NCBI GenBank assembly: GCA_901457705.2
Contig: LR590083.2
Span: 4,154,597 to 4,218,596, forward strand
DNA from: Beijerinckiaceae bacterium RH AL1
GTDB taxonomy: Bacteria; Pseudomonadota; Alphaproteobacteria; Rhizobiales; Beijerinckiaceae
Reading direction: 5' to 3'
DNA length: 64,000 nt
Under the pieces are notes generated by a model that searched no databases, was not told the origin of the DNA, and was given only the letters and a program-made list of their open reading frames with translations. The first letter of the stretch is position 1, and each line of letters starts with the position of its first letter. Both the position numbers and the translations under genes were made by a program. Positions 16,890-27,264 of the stretch are shown in pieces.

Positions 16890-17294
16890 GCACCCGGCGG
16901 TCGGGCGCGGACCTTCTGCCATAGGGGCGCGTGGGTGACAAGGCACGGTCATACCGGGTGTGATGCTTGGTGACATGAGCGCCCAATCGATCTTCCGGTG
17001 CAACCCGAAGGTCGAGCCAGCGGCCGCGATCGACGTCCGGCGCCGCCGCGACAAAAGGCAGAACGCCTGCACTCCGGTCGCCGGACGCCTTTTCAAGCAT
17101 CGGGCCGACCATACTTTCGCCAGAGGATTCAACGTCTAGCCGCCTGCCGACGGGCGGGCTTGCCGCGCTGTCTCGCGAGCCTGTATAGGCGGTGAGGTAC
17201 GGCGGACGTGGCGAACCGGCCCTGGACGCGCCCACCCGTGCGGGTCGCAAGACGGCGAGGCCGCACCACTCTTGGATGGTGACAGGATAGGGCC
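16890..17294. other. Non-coding stretch between tRNA-Thr and ptsP
   Basis: No open frame here has coding character or a homologue that I recognise. It must hold the tRNA promoter and the ptsP promoter. An AGGATAGGG ribosome site sits at about 17284-17292. Several short GC-rich inverted repeats occur, but none looks like a known RNA family. In many Rhizobiales lysC lies directly upstream of ptsP; it is absent here. Confidence 0.5.
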
Positions 17295-19562
17295 ATGCAG
17301 GCGGCACACGGCGGACCTCGTCTGCTGCTGCGCAGGCTCCGCGAAGTCATGGCGGAGCCGGTCAGCGCGCAGACGCGCCTCGATCGCATCGTCGTCAATA
17401 TCGCCGCCAACATGGTTGCCGAGGTGTGCTCGGTCTACGTGTTGCGCGCCGACGGCCGTCTCGAGCTCTACGCCACCGAAGGCCTCAATCGCGAGGCCGT
17501 CCATCTCACCACGATGCGCGCCGACGAGGGCCTCGTCGGCCTGATCGCGCAATCGGCGGAGAGCCTGGCGCTCGCCGACGCGCAGAATCATCCCTCCTTC
17601 TCGTACCGGCCGGAGACGGGCGAGGAGATCTACAACTCGTTCCTCGGCGTGCCCGTCCTGCGCGGCGGCAACACGCTGGGCGTGCTCGTCGTGCAGAACA
17701 AGGCGCGCCGCCTCTACAACGACGAAGAGGTCGAGGTCCTTCAGACGACGGCGATGCTGCTCGCCGAGATGATCGCCTCCGGCGAGCTGCAGTCGCTCGC
17801 CGCCACCACAGACGAGCTCGCCGCCCGGCGCCCGCTGTCGCTCGCCGGGACGCCGATCACCGAGGGCATCGGCCTGGGGCGCGCGGTGCTGCACGAGCCG
17901 CGCATCGTCGTGCAGCAGATCGTCGCCGAGGATGTGAAGACCGAGCTGGCGCGCCTCGACATCGCGATCGGCAACCTGCGCGCGGCGATCGACCGGCTCG
18001 TCGACACCGGCGAGGAAACGCCTGGCGAGACGCGCGACATCCTCGACGCGTTCCGCAACATCGCCAACGATCGCGGCTGGCTGCGCCGCCTGCGCGAGGC
18101 GGTGTCGACCGGCCTCACCGCCGAGGCCGCCGTCGAGCGCGTGCAGAGCGACGTGCGCGCCAAGATGCAGCGCCAGACCGACCCCTACCTGCGCGAGCGC
18201 CTGCACGACCTCGACGACCTCGCCAACCGGCTGCTGCACGAGCTCGTCGGGCGCTCCTTTGTTGCCGATCACGAGACGCTGCCCGAGAACGCGATCATCG
18301 TCGCCCGCGCGATGGGCCCGGCCGCGCTGCTCGACTACGAGCGCGCGCGCATCCGCGGCCTCGTGCTCGAGGACAGCGGCGCGCAGAGCCATGTCGCGAT
18401 CGTCGCCCGCTCGCTTGGCATCCCGGCGGTCGGCAACGTCGCCAACATCATCAATCTCGCCGACCAGGGCGACGCGATCATCGTCGACGGCACGAGCGGC
18501 GACGTCTACGTGCGCCCGACGCCCGACGTCGAGAACGCCTACGGCGAGAAGGCGCGGCTGCGCGCACGACGCCAGGCGCAGTACCGCGCGCTGCGGGACA
18601 AGCCGTCCGTGACGCGCGACGGTGTCGCGATCGACCTGCATATGAACGCCGGCCTCGTCGTCGACCTTCAGCATGTCGAGGAGACGGGCGCGGTGTCGAT
18701 CGGCCTGTTCCGCACCGAGATCCAGTTTATGGTCGCGCACCGCTTCCCGCGCATGCGCGAGCAGGAGCTGCTCTACCGCTCCATCTTCGAGGCGGTCGAG
18801 GGGCGCGCGGTGACGTTCCGGACGCTCGACATCGGCTCGGACAAGATCCTCCCGTACATGGACAAGGTCGAGGAGGAGAACCCGGCGCTGGGCTGGCGGG
18901 CGATCCGCATCGGGCTCGATCGCCCGGCGCTCCTGCGATCGCAGGTGCGCGCGATGCTGCGCGCCGGCGGCGGACGCGAGCTGCGCATCATGTTCCCGAT
19001 GATCGCGGCGATCGAGGAATTCCGCCAGGCGAAGGAGGTGGTCGATCAGGAGATCGCCTATCTCGCCCGCTACGCGCATCCCCTGCCGGCGAAGCTCGAG
19101 CTCGGGATCATGCTCGAGGTGCCGAGCCTGCTCTGGCAGCTCGACGAGGTCTGCAGGACCGTCGACTTCGTGTCGGTCGGCTCGAACGACCTGCTGCAGT
19201 ACCTGTTCGCGGCCGACCGCGACAACACGCGCGTGGCCTCGCGCTTCGACACGCTGTCGCCGCCATCGCTGCGCGCGCTGAAGCTCGTCGCCGACAAGGC
19301 GCGCGAGACCGGCACGCCATTGAGCTTGTGCGGCGAGATGGGCGGCCGCCCGCTCGAGGCCATGGTGCTCATCGCGCTGGGATTCCGCGCCCTGTCCATG
19401 TCGCCGGCGGCGATCGGGCCCGTGAAGGCCGCCCTGATGGCGATGGACCTCGGCGAGTTCGAGGCCTTCGTCGTCGACCAGATCACCCGGGTCGACGGCG
19501 GGCGGAGCCTGCGCGAGCCGATCCGCGCGTACGCCGAGCAACAAGGCATCCCGCTCGGCTGA
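17295..19562 (+). CDS. ptsP: PTS-Ntr enzyme I (phosphoenolpyruvate-protein phosphotransferase)
   Basis: First kinase of the nitrogen-related phosphotransferase system. It takes phosphate from PEP and passes it to NPr and then EIIA-Ntr, a regulatory chain linking nitrogen, carbon and potassium status. The 755-residue protein has an N-terminal GAF domain (about 20-160) that senses glutamine in relatives. The phospho-His domain follows with GAQSHVAIVARSLGIPAVGN. The PEP-binding barrel ends with catalytic Cys in LSLCGEMGG. Lack of sugar-PTS genes nearby fits the regulatory role. The downstream glnK-amtB operon suits nitrogen control. Confidence 0.96.
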   Translation: MQAAHGGPRLLLRRLREVMAEPVSAQTRLDRIVVNIAANMVAEVCSVYVLRADGRLELYATEGLNREAVHLTTMRADEGLVGLIAQSAESLALADAQNHPSFSYRPETGEEIYNSFLGVPVLRGGNTLGVLVVQNKARRLYNDEEVEVLQTTAMLLAEMIASGELQSLAATTDELAARRPLSLAGTPITEGIGLGRAVLHEPRIVVQQIVAEDVKTELARLDIAIGNLRAAIDRLVDTGEETPGETRDILDAFRNIANDRGWLRRLREAVSTGLTAEAAVERVQSDVRAKMQRQTDPYLRERLHDLDDLANRLLHELVGRSFVADHETLPENAIIVARAMGPAALLDYERARIRGLVLEDSGAQSHVAIVARSLGIPAVGNVANIINLADQGDAIIVDGTSGDVYVRPTPDVENAYGEKARLRARRQAQYRALRDKPSVTRDGVAIDLHMNAGLVVDLQHVEETGAVSIGLFRTEIQFMVAHRFPRMREQELLYRSIFEAVEGRAVTFRTLDIGSDKILPYMDKVEEENPALGWRAIRIGLDRPALLRSQVRAMLRAGGGRELRIMFPMIAAIEEFRQAKEVVDQEIAYLARYAHPLPAKLELGIMLEVPSLLWQLDEVCRTVDFVSVGSNDLLQYLFAADRDNTRVASRFDTLSPPSLRALKLVADKARETGTPLSLCGEMGGRPLEAMVLIALGFRALSMSPAAIGPVKAALMAMDLGEFEAFVVDQITRVDGGRSLREPIRAYAEQQGIPLG

Positions 19563-20111
<549 letters not shown>

Positions 20112-20150
20112 GGCGTGAAGCCTCCTCTTTCCAAATCGGAGTTCCGACAC

Positions 20151-21680
20151 ATGAAGCGTACCCGTTTTCTAGCCGGCTTCGGCCCAGCGCTGGCGTTCGC
20201 CGCGCTGCTGTTCGCGAGCGGACCGACGTCCGCGCGCACGGCCGACGAGGCGATTTCCACGATGCCCGCGGTGCACGCCGCCGTGACCGCCCCGGTCGTG
20301 CTCGCCCAGGCCAACCCCGCTCCGGCCCCGGCTGCTCCGGCCGCCGCGCCCGCTCCTGCCGCCGCGGCGCCCGCCGCTCCGGCGACGCCGCCGGCCTGCT
20401 CCTCGACCGTAACGACGAAGTGCACGGTCAACTCGGGTGACACGGCGTGGATGCTCACGTCCGTCGCGCTCGTGCTCATGATGACCATCCCCGGTCTCGG
20501 CCTCTTTTACGGCGGCATGGTCCGCAAGAAGAACGTCGGCGACACGGTGATGACCAGCTTCGCCATCACCGCGCTGGTGACGGTTATCTTCGCCGTCTGC
20601 ACCTACAGCCTCGCGTTCACCGGGGGCTCGCCGTACATCGGCGGAACAAGCCGGTTGTTCCTGCAAGGCATCCTGAGCGACATCTCGAACCAGACCGGCA
20701 ATCCGAACAGCCTCGCGCCGACGATTCCGGAAACCGTCTACATCTGCTTCCAGATGACCTTCGCGATCATCACGCCCGCCCTCATCGCCGGCGCCTTCGC
20801 CGAGCGCATGAAGTTCTCGGCGATGCTGATCTTCATCACGCTCTGGGCGATCGTCGTCTACGCTCCCGTCGCCCACGTCGTCTGGGGTCCGGACGGCGCG
20901 TTCTCCGCGGCCAACGTCGACGCGAAGGGCAACTTCGCCGGCTTCGTGAAGGTGCTCGACTTCGCCGGCGGCACGGTCGTCCACATTAACGCCGGTGTCG
21001 CCGGCCTGATGTGCGCCCTGCTGCTCGGGCCGCGCAAGGACACGGGCCCGGCGCATAACATGGTGCTCACCTTCATCGGCACCGGCCTGCTCTGGGTCGG
21101 CTGGTTCGGCTTCAATGCCGGTTCGGCCGTCACCGCCAACATGCAGGCCGGCATGGCCATGCTCGTCACGCAGATCGCCACCGGCGTCGCGGCGCTGACC
21201 TGGATGTTCGTCGAGTGGGCGCACCGCGGCAAGCCGACCGTCATCGGCGTCTGCTCGGGTGCCGTCGCCGGCCTCGTCGCGATCACCCCGGCTTCGGGCT
21301 TCGTCGGGCCGGCCGGCTCGATGGCGATCGGCGTCGCCTGCGGCATCGGCTGCTACCTCGGGGCCACCAGCCTGAAGCATGCCTTCGGCTATGACGACGC
21401 GCTGGACTGCTTCGGCGTCCACGCCGTCGGCGGCATCATCGGCGCGATCCTCACCGGCGTCTTCGCCATCAGCGAGTACGGCGGCACGGCGGGCGCGATC
21501 GAGGGCAACTACGGCCAGATCGTCAACCAGTGCATCGGCGTCGGCACCGTCGTCGTGTTCGATGCGATCGTCTCCCTGATCATCCTCAAGGTGATCGACA
21601 TGACGATCGGCCTGCGCGTCTCCCCGGAGGTCGAGCAGGAAGGCCTCGACATCGCCCTGCACGGCGAGATGGTGCACTAA
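20151..21680 (+). CDS. amtB: Ammonium transporter AmtB with N-terminal signal peptide
   Basis: Inner-membrane ammonium channel, trimeric, gated by GlnK. The 509-residue protein starts at MKRTRFLAGFGP with a signal peptide of about 35 residues. A low-complexity Ala/Pro segment (around 50-80) separates it from the first of the Amt helices, which opens with SGDTAWMLTSVALVLMM. The two pore His blocks are recognisable in GGTVVHINAG and in CFGVHAVGGIIG. The Cys-flanked stretch before helix 1 (CSSTVTTKC) could form a periplasmic disulfide. Long N-termini occur in alphaproteobacterial AmtB. Tandem terminator-like hairpins follow. Confidence 0.96.
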   Translation: MKRTRFLAGFGPALAFAALLFASGPTSARTADEAISTMPAVHAAVTAPVVLAQANPAPAPAAPAAAPAPAAAAPAAPATPPACSSTVTTKCTVNSGDTAWMLTSVALVLMMTIPGLGLFYGGMVRKKNVGDTVMTSFAITALVTVIFAVCTYSLAFTGGSPYIGGTSRLFLQGILSDISNQTGNPNSLAPTIPETVYICFQMTFAIITPALIAGAFAERMKFSAMLIFITLWAIVVYAPVAHVVWGPDGAFSAANVDAKGNFAGFVKVLDFAGGTVVHINAGVAGLMCALLLGPRKDTGPAHNMVLTFIGTGLLWVGWFGFNAGSAVTANMQAGMAMLVTQIATGVAALTWMFVEWAHRGKPTVIGVCSGAVAGLVAITPASGFVGPAGSMAIGVACGIGCYLGATSLKHAFGYDDALDCFGVHAVGGIIGAILTGVFAISEYGGTAGAIEGNYGQIVNQCIGVGTVVVFDAIVSLIILKVIDMTIGLRVSPEVEQEGLDIALHGEMVH

Positions 21681-21688
21681 GCACGTGT

Positions 21689-21753
21689 GCACGGCGGTCC
21701 GCCCGGCCGCCGTGCAAGTCTGGAAGCCCCGCCGTCCTGCACGGCGGGGCTTT
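21689..21753 (+). terminator. Tandem hairpin terminator after amtB
   Basis: Two hairpins in series: GCACGGCGG (21689-21697) pairs with CCGCCGTGC (21707-21715), then AAGCCCCGCCGT (21724-21735) pairs with ACGGCGGGGCTT (21741-21752) around a 5-base loop and runs into TTT. The second is a standard Rho-independent terminator with a short T-tract. Confidence 0.85.
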
Positions 21754-21791
21754 CGTGCGTCTGGCACCCGTTAACAGCCTGTGGCGTAAGG

Positions 21792-21808
21792 TTAAACCGA
21801 CGTTAACC
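21792..21808. promoter_or_regulatory. CtrA-binding box upstream of ftsK
   Basis: TTAA-ACCGACG-TTAACC fits the CtrA consensus TTAA-N7-TTAA(C) exactly, in a very GC-rich background where TTAA is rare. A further GTTAAC sits 21 bp upstream (about 21770-21775). The box is 68 bp before the ftsK start, a normal promoter position. CtrA is the cell-cycle master regulator of alphaproteobacteria. Confidence 0.6.
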
Positions 21809-21875
21809 GCATCTCTCTAGGTTTCGGCTGGGGTGGAGCCGGTGCGTGGCGGCGCTTGGCCCGAGGCAGGACCAG

Positions 21876-24461
21876 ATGCGAACGACGACGAGCGCCTCCG
21901 CTTTCGACCATATCCCTGAGTCGGTGCGCCTGTTCTTCGCCCGGCGCTGCGCCGAGGCGTGCGGCGCGGCGATGCTGGTGGGGCTCGCAGCCCTCGCCAT
22001 CGCCCTCATGACGTGGTCCGTCCAGGATCCGAGCTTCAACCACGCGACCGCCGCCCCCGTGCACAACTGGCTGCGCGGCCCCGGCGCCGTCACCTCCGAC
22101 CTCGTCATGCAGCTGTTCGGCCTGTCGGCGATCGCCATCATGATGCCGCTCGCCTTCTGGGGCTGGACGCTCGTCACGACCCGGCGCCTCGCCCGCGTCG
22201 GGATGCGGATCGCCTTGCTCTTCCTCGGCGCGCTCTGCGCCGCCGGCGTTGCGGCGCTCCTGCCGGTGTCGGCGCACTGGCCGTTGCCGAGCGGCCTCGG
22301 CGGCGTCGTGGGCGACGTCGTCATGGCGCTGCCGCGGCGTCTCTTGGGCGGCGTCAGGCCGGCCCTGGTCGTGCTGGCGCTGGTCATGGCCATCGGCGCG
22401 GTCCTGCTTCTCAGCGCTTCGGTGGGCGTGCGCGAACGCACCCATCTCGACGACGACGACGCCTTCGAGGATGCCCCGGCGCGCCTGCGGCTCGACAGGA
22501 CCGCCGAGGACGACGAGGACGGTGACGGCGAGCCCGGCCTCGGCCTGCTGTCGCTCGGCGCCGCCATCCATGCCGGCCTCAGCCTCAAGGGCCTGCTCAC
22601 CCGCGGCCTGCGCCGCTTCGCCGCGCGCCGCGCGCCCACCGAAGATGACGAGCTGCCGCCGCCGCCGCCCTGGGCGAGCCGCGACTTCGAGCCGCCGCTC
22701 GACATGCCGGCAGGCGACGCCGTCGCCTCGCAGGAGCAATCTAGGTTCGACGCCCGCGCCTACGCCCCGCCGTCGCTGCGCGCCGCGGCCGAGCGCGACG
22801 CTGGAGCCGGCGCTCCGACGGCCCCGCCCGCCCAGACCAGGGTCATTCCCGCCGCGCCGAGCCCGACCGTCGGTCAGCGCGCCCTGCGCGAGATCAACCG
22901 CCCCGAGAAGGTCGGCGCCTACGTGCTGCCGCCGCTGGCGATGCTGGCGGAAGCCAAGCGCCAGCAGGGGGCGCAGATCTCCGAGGATGCCCTGCAGCAG
23001 AACGCGCGGCTCCTCGAGGGCGTGCTCGACGACTTCGGCGTGAAGGGCGAGATCATCAACGTCCGCCCCGGCCCGGTCGTCACGCTCTACGAGCTGGAGC
23101 CGGCGCCCGGCATCAAGTCGTCGCGGGTGATCGGGCTCGCCGACGACATCGCCCGCTCGATGTCGGCGATCTCCGCCCGCGTCGCGGTCGTGCCGGGCCG
23201 CAACGCCATCGGCATCGAGCTGCCGAACCAGCGTCGTGAGACGGTCTTCCTCCGCGAGCTGCTCGCCAGCCAGGATTTCGACAAGACCAAGCACAGCCTG
23301 GCGATCGCGCTCGGCAAGAACATCGGCGGCGAGCCGATCATCGTCGACCTCGCGAAGATGCCGCACCTGCTCGTGGCCGGCACCACCGGCTCGGGCAAGT
23401 CGGTCGCCATCAACACGATGATCCTGTCGCTGCTCTACCGCCTCAAGCCCGCGCAGTGCCGCCTCATCATGGTCGATCCCAAGATGCTCGAGCTTTCGGT
23501 CTACGACGGGATCCCGCACCTGCTGACGCCCGTCGTCACCGACCCGAAGAAAGCGGTCGTCGCGCTCAAGTGGGCGGTCCGCGAGATGGAGGACCGCTAC
23601 AAGAAGATGTCGAAGGTCAGCGTGCGCAACATCGACGGCTTCAACGCGCGCGTCGCCGAGGCGGCGGCCAAGGGCGAGCAGCTGACGCGCACCGTGCAGA
23701 CCGGATACGACCGCGAGACCGGCGAGGCGATCTACGAGCACGAGGCGATGGAGCTGCAGCCGCTCCCCTACATCGTCGTCATCGTCGACGAGATGGCCGA
23801 CCTGATGATGGTCGCCGGCAAGGACATCGAGGGTGCGATCCAGCGCCTCGCCCAGATGGCGCGCGCCGCCGGCATCCACCTCATCATGGCCACCCAGCGC
23901 CCCTCGGTCGACGTCATCACGGGCACGATCAAGGCGAACTTCCCAACCCGAATCTCCTTCCAGGTCACCTCGAAGATCGACTCGCGCACGATCCTCGGCG
24001 AGATGGGCGCCGAGCAGCTCCTCGGGCAGGGCGACATGCTGCACATGGCGGGCGGCGGCCGGATCTCGCGCGTGCACGGGCCGTTCGTCTCGGACGGCGA
24101 GGTCGAGAAGGTCGTCGCGCATCTGAAGAGCCAAGGCCAGCCCGACTATCTCGACGCCATCACCAGCGAGGACGAAGCGTCCGACGAGGACGCCGAGGCG
24201 CCGGCGGCGGGCAGCATGGATGCCGAGGAGTCCGGCGACCTCTACGACCGCGCCGTGGCGATCGTGCTGCGCGACAGGAAATGCTCGGTCTCCTACATCC
24301 AGCGCCGGCTCTCGGTCGGCTACAACAAGGCCGCCTCGCTGGTCGAACGCATGGAGCGCGAGGGCGTGGTAGGGGCGCCGAACCACTCCGGCAAGCGCAC
24401 GATCCTTGTCGGCGGCGGCAGCGACCACCACGCCTTCGAGCTGCAGGGGTCGGACGACTGA
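21876..24461 (+). CDS. ftsK: DNA translocase FtsK
   Basis: Septal ATP-driven DNA pump that clears chromosome dimers and helps divisome assembly. The 861-residue protein has four membrane helices in the first 180 residues, then a Pro/Ala-rich linker. The motor has Walker [15 protein letters not shown] near residue 504 and Walker [14 protein letters not shown] near 634. A winged-helix gamma domain (about 785-855, [20 protein letters not shown]) reads KOPS sequences. The ATG at 21876 has an AGGCAGGA ribosome site. It is followed by lolA after 58 bp, as in many Rhizobiales. A CtrA box lies upstream. Confidence 0.97.
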   Translation: MRTTTSASAFDHIPESVRLFFARRCAEACGAAMLVGLAALAIALMTWSVQDPSFNHATAAPVHNWLRGPGAVTSDLVMQLFGLSAIAIMMPLAFWGWTLVTTRRLARVGMRIALLFLGALCAAGVAALLPVSAHWPLPSGLGGVVGDVVMALPRRLLGGVRPALVVLALVMAIGAVLLLSASVGVRERTHLDDDDAFEDAPARLRLDRTAEDDEDGDGEPGLGLLSLGAAIHAGLSLKGLLTRGLRRFAARRAPTEDDELPPPPPWASRDFEPPLDMPAGDAVASQEQSRFDARAYAPPSLRAAAERDAGAGAPTAPPAQTRVIPAAPSPTVGQRALREINRPEKVGAYVLPPLAMLAEAKRQQGAQISEDALQQNARLLEGVLDDFGVKGEIINVRPGPVVTLYELEPAPGIKSSRVIGLADDIARSMSAISARVAVVPGRNAIGIELPNQRRETVFLRELLASQDFDKTKHSLAIALGKNIGGEPIIVDLAKMPHLLVAGTTGSGKSVAINTMILSLLYRLKPAQCRLIMVDPKMLELSVYDGIPHLLTPVVTDPKKAVVALKWAVREMEDRYKKMSKVSVRNIDGFNARVAEAAAKGEQLTRTVQTGYDRETGEAIYEHEAMELQPLPYIVVIVDEMADLMMVAGKDIEGAIQRLAQMARAAGIHLIMATQRPSVDVITGTIKANFPTRISFQVTSKIDSRTILGEMGAEQLLGQGDMLHMAGGGRISRVHGPFVSDGEVEKVVAHLKSQGQPDYLDAITSEDEASDEDAEAPAAGSMDAEESGDLYDRAVAIVLRDRKCSVSYIQRRLSVGYNKAASLVERMEREGVVGAPNHSGKRTILVGGGSDHHAFELQGSDD

Positions 24462-24519
24462 GGGTCCCAATGCCGCCACACGGGCGGACTAACCACCACG
24501 CTCGAGCTCGGCGGGATCG

Positions 24520-25173
24520 ATGATGCAGAAACAAGCAATATGCCTATTTTCTAGCCTGTTTTTGGGTCTCACCGCTCAGCTTGCGGCCGCTCAGGCGGCG
24601 CCGAGCCCGTCGGACTACGTGACGATCACCGGCGCCGAGGCCGACAAGGCGATCTCGAAGGCGGACAGCTTCCTCTCCTCGGCGCAGACGATGGTCGGCG
24701 ACTTCGAGCAGAAGGGGCAGGACGGGCGCGTCTCGCAGGGCAAGATCTACATCCAGAAGCCCGGCAAGCTGCGGTTCGAGTACGCCGCCCCCGCCGCGCT
24801 CGAGGTGATCGCCGACGGCTCCAACGTCGCCGTCAACGACCGCCGCATGAAGACCCAGAACACGTACTCGATCGGCCAGACGCCGCTGAAGTTCCTGCTC
24901 GAGGACAAGATCGACCTGAAGGCGGACACGCAGATCCTCAACGTGCTCAAGACGCCCGACGCCGTGATGATCCTGCTCGACGACCGCACCACCTTCGGCG
25001 GCACCTCGCGCATCCGCCTGATCTTCGACAAGGACACCTACGAGCTGCGGGCCTGGCAGGTGCGCGATCCCCAGGGCTACGAGACCCTGGTGACGCTCTA
25101 CAACATCGACCTCGCGATGAAGCCTGATCCGAAGCTTTTCAAGATCAGTGCGTTAGACCAGTCGAAAAACTGA
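24520..25173 (+). CDS. lolA: Outer-membrane lipoprotein carrier protein LolA
   Basis: Periplasmic shuttle that carries lipoproteins from LolCDE to the outer membrane. The 217-residue protein has a signal peptide ending near LTAQLAAAQA. The LolA core begins with VGDFEQKGQDGRVSQGKIYI. The block KPGKLRFEYAAPAALEVIADG is the most conserved part of the family, with the aromatic and Arg residues that line the lipid cavity. The start may be ATG 24520 or the next codon; the ribosome site is weak. It is probably co-transcribed with ftsK. A strong terminator follows about 150 bp downstream. Confidence 0.9.
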   Translation: MMQKQAICLFSSLFLGLTAQLAAAQAAPSPSDYVTITGAEADKAISKADSFLSSAQTMVGDFEQKGQDGRVSQGKIYIQKPGKLRFEYAAPAALEVIADGSNVAVNDRRMKTQNTYSIGQTPLKFLLEDKIDLKADTQILNVLKTPDAVMILLDDRTTFGGTSRIRLIFDKDTYELRAWQVRDPQGYETLVTLYNIDLAMKPDPKLFKISALDQSKN

Positions 25174-25324
25174 GCCTCGGATTCTCGCCCCGGACATGTT
25201 GACGTCCGTTGCCGACGGACCATCTTAAGGGTCGAGAGCGATATCGCCGCCTCGGCCGTATCCCCCCGTTTCGGCCGTTCCGGTATGCATGCTGGTCCCC
25301 CCTCCCAGCATCATGGTCGCTCCG

Positions 25325-25357
25325 AGGGCGTCCGGCGCAAGCCGGACGCCCTTCTCG
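25325..25357 (+). terminator. Rho-independent terminator after lolA
   Basis: AGGGCGTCCGGC (25325-25336) pairs perfectly over twelve bases with GCCGGACGCCCT (25341-25352) around a GCAA tetraloop, then TCTCGTTT. A smaller hairpin (ATGCTGG/CCAGCAT, 25289-25311) lies just upstream. The gap up to trmJ otherwise holds no gene. Confidence 0.85.
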
Positions 25358-25386
25358 TTTCAAGCTCCGCGCTGTAAGCGCTCCGC

Positions 25387-26193
25387 ATGACTGGCGCCGG
25401 AACTGATCACACCCGCACACCCCAGACCGGCGGTCCCGCCATCGTCCTCGTGCGCCCGCAGCTCGCCGTGAACATCGGGATGTGCGCCCGTGCGATGGTC
25501 AACTTCGGCCTCGACGACCTGCGGCTCGTCGCGCCGAAAGGCGGCTGGCCGCCGCCGCCTCCGTTCGACGAGGCGGCAACGGCGGCCGCCGCCGGCGCCG
25601 CCCACGTGCTGACCGCGGCGCGCGTCTTTCCGACGATCGAGGCTGCCATTGCCGACCTCAACTTCGTCTGGGTGACGACGGCGCGCGAGCGCGACCAGGT
25701 GAAGCGTGTCGCGACGCCCGCCGAAGCGCTGCCGGAGACTGCGGTTCGCATGGCGCAGGGCGAGAAGCACGGCATCATGTTCGGCCCCGAGCGCACCGGC
25801 CTCGAGAACGACGACATCGCGCTCGCCGATGCCGTGGTCACCTTCCCGGTGAACCCGGCCTATGCCTCGCTCAATCTCGCGCAGGCCGTCCTGCTGATCG
25901 GCTACGAGTGGATGCGCGCGTCCGGCGGAGGGGCGGCGCCGTTCCAGCTCGAGGAGCGCTCGCCGGCCGCGCCGCGGGAGATGGTGCTGTCCTTCTTCGA
26001 CTGGCTCGAGGGCGAGCTGGACAAGTCCGGGTTCTTCCGGCCCGAGGGCAAAGGGCCGGTGATGCGCCGCAACCTGCGCAACATCTTCCATCGCCTGGAG
26101 ATGAGCGAGCAGGACGTCCGTACGCTGCGTGGCGCCATGGTGCGCCTCGCCGAGGGTCCGCGGCACCTCAAGGCGAGCAAGCCGCGGGACTAG
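25387..26193 (+). CDS. trmJ: tRNA (cytidine/uridine-32-2'-O)-methyltransferase TrmJ
   Basis: SPOUT-fold methyltransferase that 2'-O-methylates position 32 in the tRNA anticodon loop. The 268-residue protein opens the fold with IVLVRPQLAVNIGMCARAM, the TrmJ-type motif 1. Motif 2 is FGPERTGLENDDIALAD near 139-155. Motif 3 is FPVNPAYASLNLAQAV near 161-176, forming the SAM-binding knot. A C-terminal helical extension of about 80 residues matches TrmJ rather than other SpoU members. Its stop overlaps the convergent trpF stop by four bases (CTAG). Confidence 0.9.
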   Translation: MTGAGTDHTRTPQTGGPAIVLVRPQLAVNIGMCARAMVNFGLDDLRLVAPKGGWPPPPPFDEAATAAAAGAAHVLTAARVFPTIEAAIADLNFVWVTTARERDQVKRVATPAEALPETAVRMAQGEKHGIMFGPERTGLENDDIALADAVVTFPVNPAYASLNLAQAVLLIGYEWMRASGGGAAPFQLEERSPAAPREMVLSFFDWLEGELDKSGFFRPEGKGPVMRRNLRNIFHRLEMSEQDVRTLRGAMVRLAEGPRHLKASKPRD

Positions 26194-26831
26194 GCGCTGC
26201 GGGCAGCGGCGATGAAGCGGCGGATCAGCGTCGCGTCCTTGCGGCCCGGCGCCGACTCGACCCCCGACGACACGTCGACACCCCGCGCGCCGGTGGCCGC
26301 GACGGCGCCCGCGACGGTCTCCGGCACGAGGCCGCCGGCGAGCAACCATGGGCGCCGGCCGCCATATCCTTTCAGCAGCGACCAATCGAAGGCCACGGCG
26401 TTGCCGCCGGGCCGCTGCGCGTCCGCAGGCGGCGGCGCGTCGAAGAGGAGCCAGTCGGCGACATCCTCGTAGGCTACGACCTTCGCCAGGTCTTCTGGCG
26501 AGCCAATGGGAACGGCCTTCATCACCGGCCGCGCGAAGGTGGCGGAAACCTCGGCGACGCGCTGCGGCGTCTCGTGCCCGTGAAGCTGCAGCATGTCGGG
26601 ATCGAGCGAGTCGGCGATCGCACGAAGCGCGTCGTCATCGGCATTGACCGTGAGCGCGACAGTTTTCGCGCGGCCTTTGACCAGCGCTCTCAGCTCGCGG
26701 GCGCGCTCGTGGGAGACGTGCCGCGGGCTCTTCGGAAAGAAGACGAAACCGACCATGTCGGCGCCGGCGTCGAGCGCGGCCTCCAACGTCGAGGGCTCGG
26801 AGAGCCCGCAGATCTTGACGGTGAGCGGCAT
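26190..26831 (-). CDS. trpF: Phosphoribosylanthranilate isomerase
   Basis: Amadori isomerase of tryptophan synthesis, converting phosphoribosylanthranilate to CdRP. The 213-residue TIM barrel starts MPLTVKICGL, with the catalytic Cys of KICGL near residue 8. The catalytic Asp region lies in the VQLHGHE-type block, read as DMLQLHGHE near 84-92. The phosphate-binding end is LLAGGLVPET and GVDVSSGVE. The start at 26831 is fixed by this N-terminus. lapA and ihfB lie upstream, the usual alphaproteobacterial order, but the expected trpB and trpA do not follow. The trp operon is split here. Confidence 0.94.
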   Translation of the reverse strand: MPLTVKICGLSEPSTLEAALDAGADMVGFVFFPKSPRHVSHERARELRALVKGRAKTVALTVNADDDALRAIADSLDPDMLQLHGHETPQRVAEVSATFARPVMKAVPIGSPEDLAKVVAYEDVADWLLFDAPPPADAQRPGGNAVAFDWSLLKGYGGRRPWLLAGGLVPETVAGAVAATGARGVDVSSGVESAPGRKDATLIRRFIAAARSA

Positions 26832-26868
26832 GGTCGTCGCGCGGCCGACTGCGACGTCGGCCGCGTCC

Positions 26869-27216
26869 TTACGCGTAGTCGGAGCGGACGAGGCCGCGGC
26901 CGGTCGCGGGCGACGGAACGAGCGGCTGAGGGAGGGCACGTGCGCGCTCGGCCTCGGCACGCCAACGGTCGGCGGCATCCTCGGCAAGCCGCGCACGCCG
27001 ACGGATGCGGCCCTGGGTGAACCACGTCGCAACGCCGCCGACGACGACCCCGACGAGCAGCGTGAGGAACAGCAGGATGTAGAGCGGCGAGACCAGCGTC
27101 GGCTCGGCCGAGAAGGGGTCCAGCGACACGGAGACGTCCTGCCGGTTGGCGAGCGCGAAGGCGAGGATCACCACCGCGATCGGAATGCCAATGAGCAGCT
27201 TGAAGAGCTTCGCCAC
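26869..27216 (-). CDS. LapA-domain (DUF1049) membrane protein
   Basis: Inner-membrane protein of 115 residues related to LapA, which with LapB tunes lipopolysaccharide synthesis in E. coli through LpxC turnover. Two membrane helices lie at about 5-23 and 44-66. A basic, coiled-coil-like cytoplasmic tail follows (RRRARLAEDAADRWRAEAERA). It starts at a GTG. It sits between ihfB and trpF on the same strand (48 and 37 bp gaps), matching the common ihfB-lapA-trpF cluster. Whether it controls LpxC here is inference from the family. Confidence 0.82.
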   Translation of the reverse strand: MAKLFKLLIGIPIAVVILAFALANRQDVSVSLDPFSAEPTLVSPLYILLFLTLLVGVVVGGVATWFTQGRIRRRARLAEDAADRWRAEAERARALPQPLVPSPATGRGLVRSDYA

Positions 27217-27264
27217 GCTTCAGACCTCGACCGACCCACGCAAGGCTCGCACGAGCCGGGGACC

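Noticed and set aside
21792-24479. About 900-codon frame antisense to ftsK
   Set aside because: Shadow of ftsK. FtsK motifs are all intact on the plus strand.
25200-25320. Riboswitch or RNA gene between lolA and trmJ
   Set aside because: Only a 7-bp hairpin and a terminator are present; no conserved core of a known riboswitch could be recognised.
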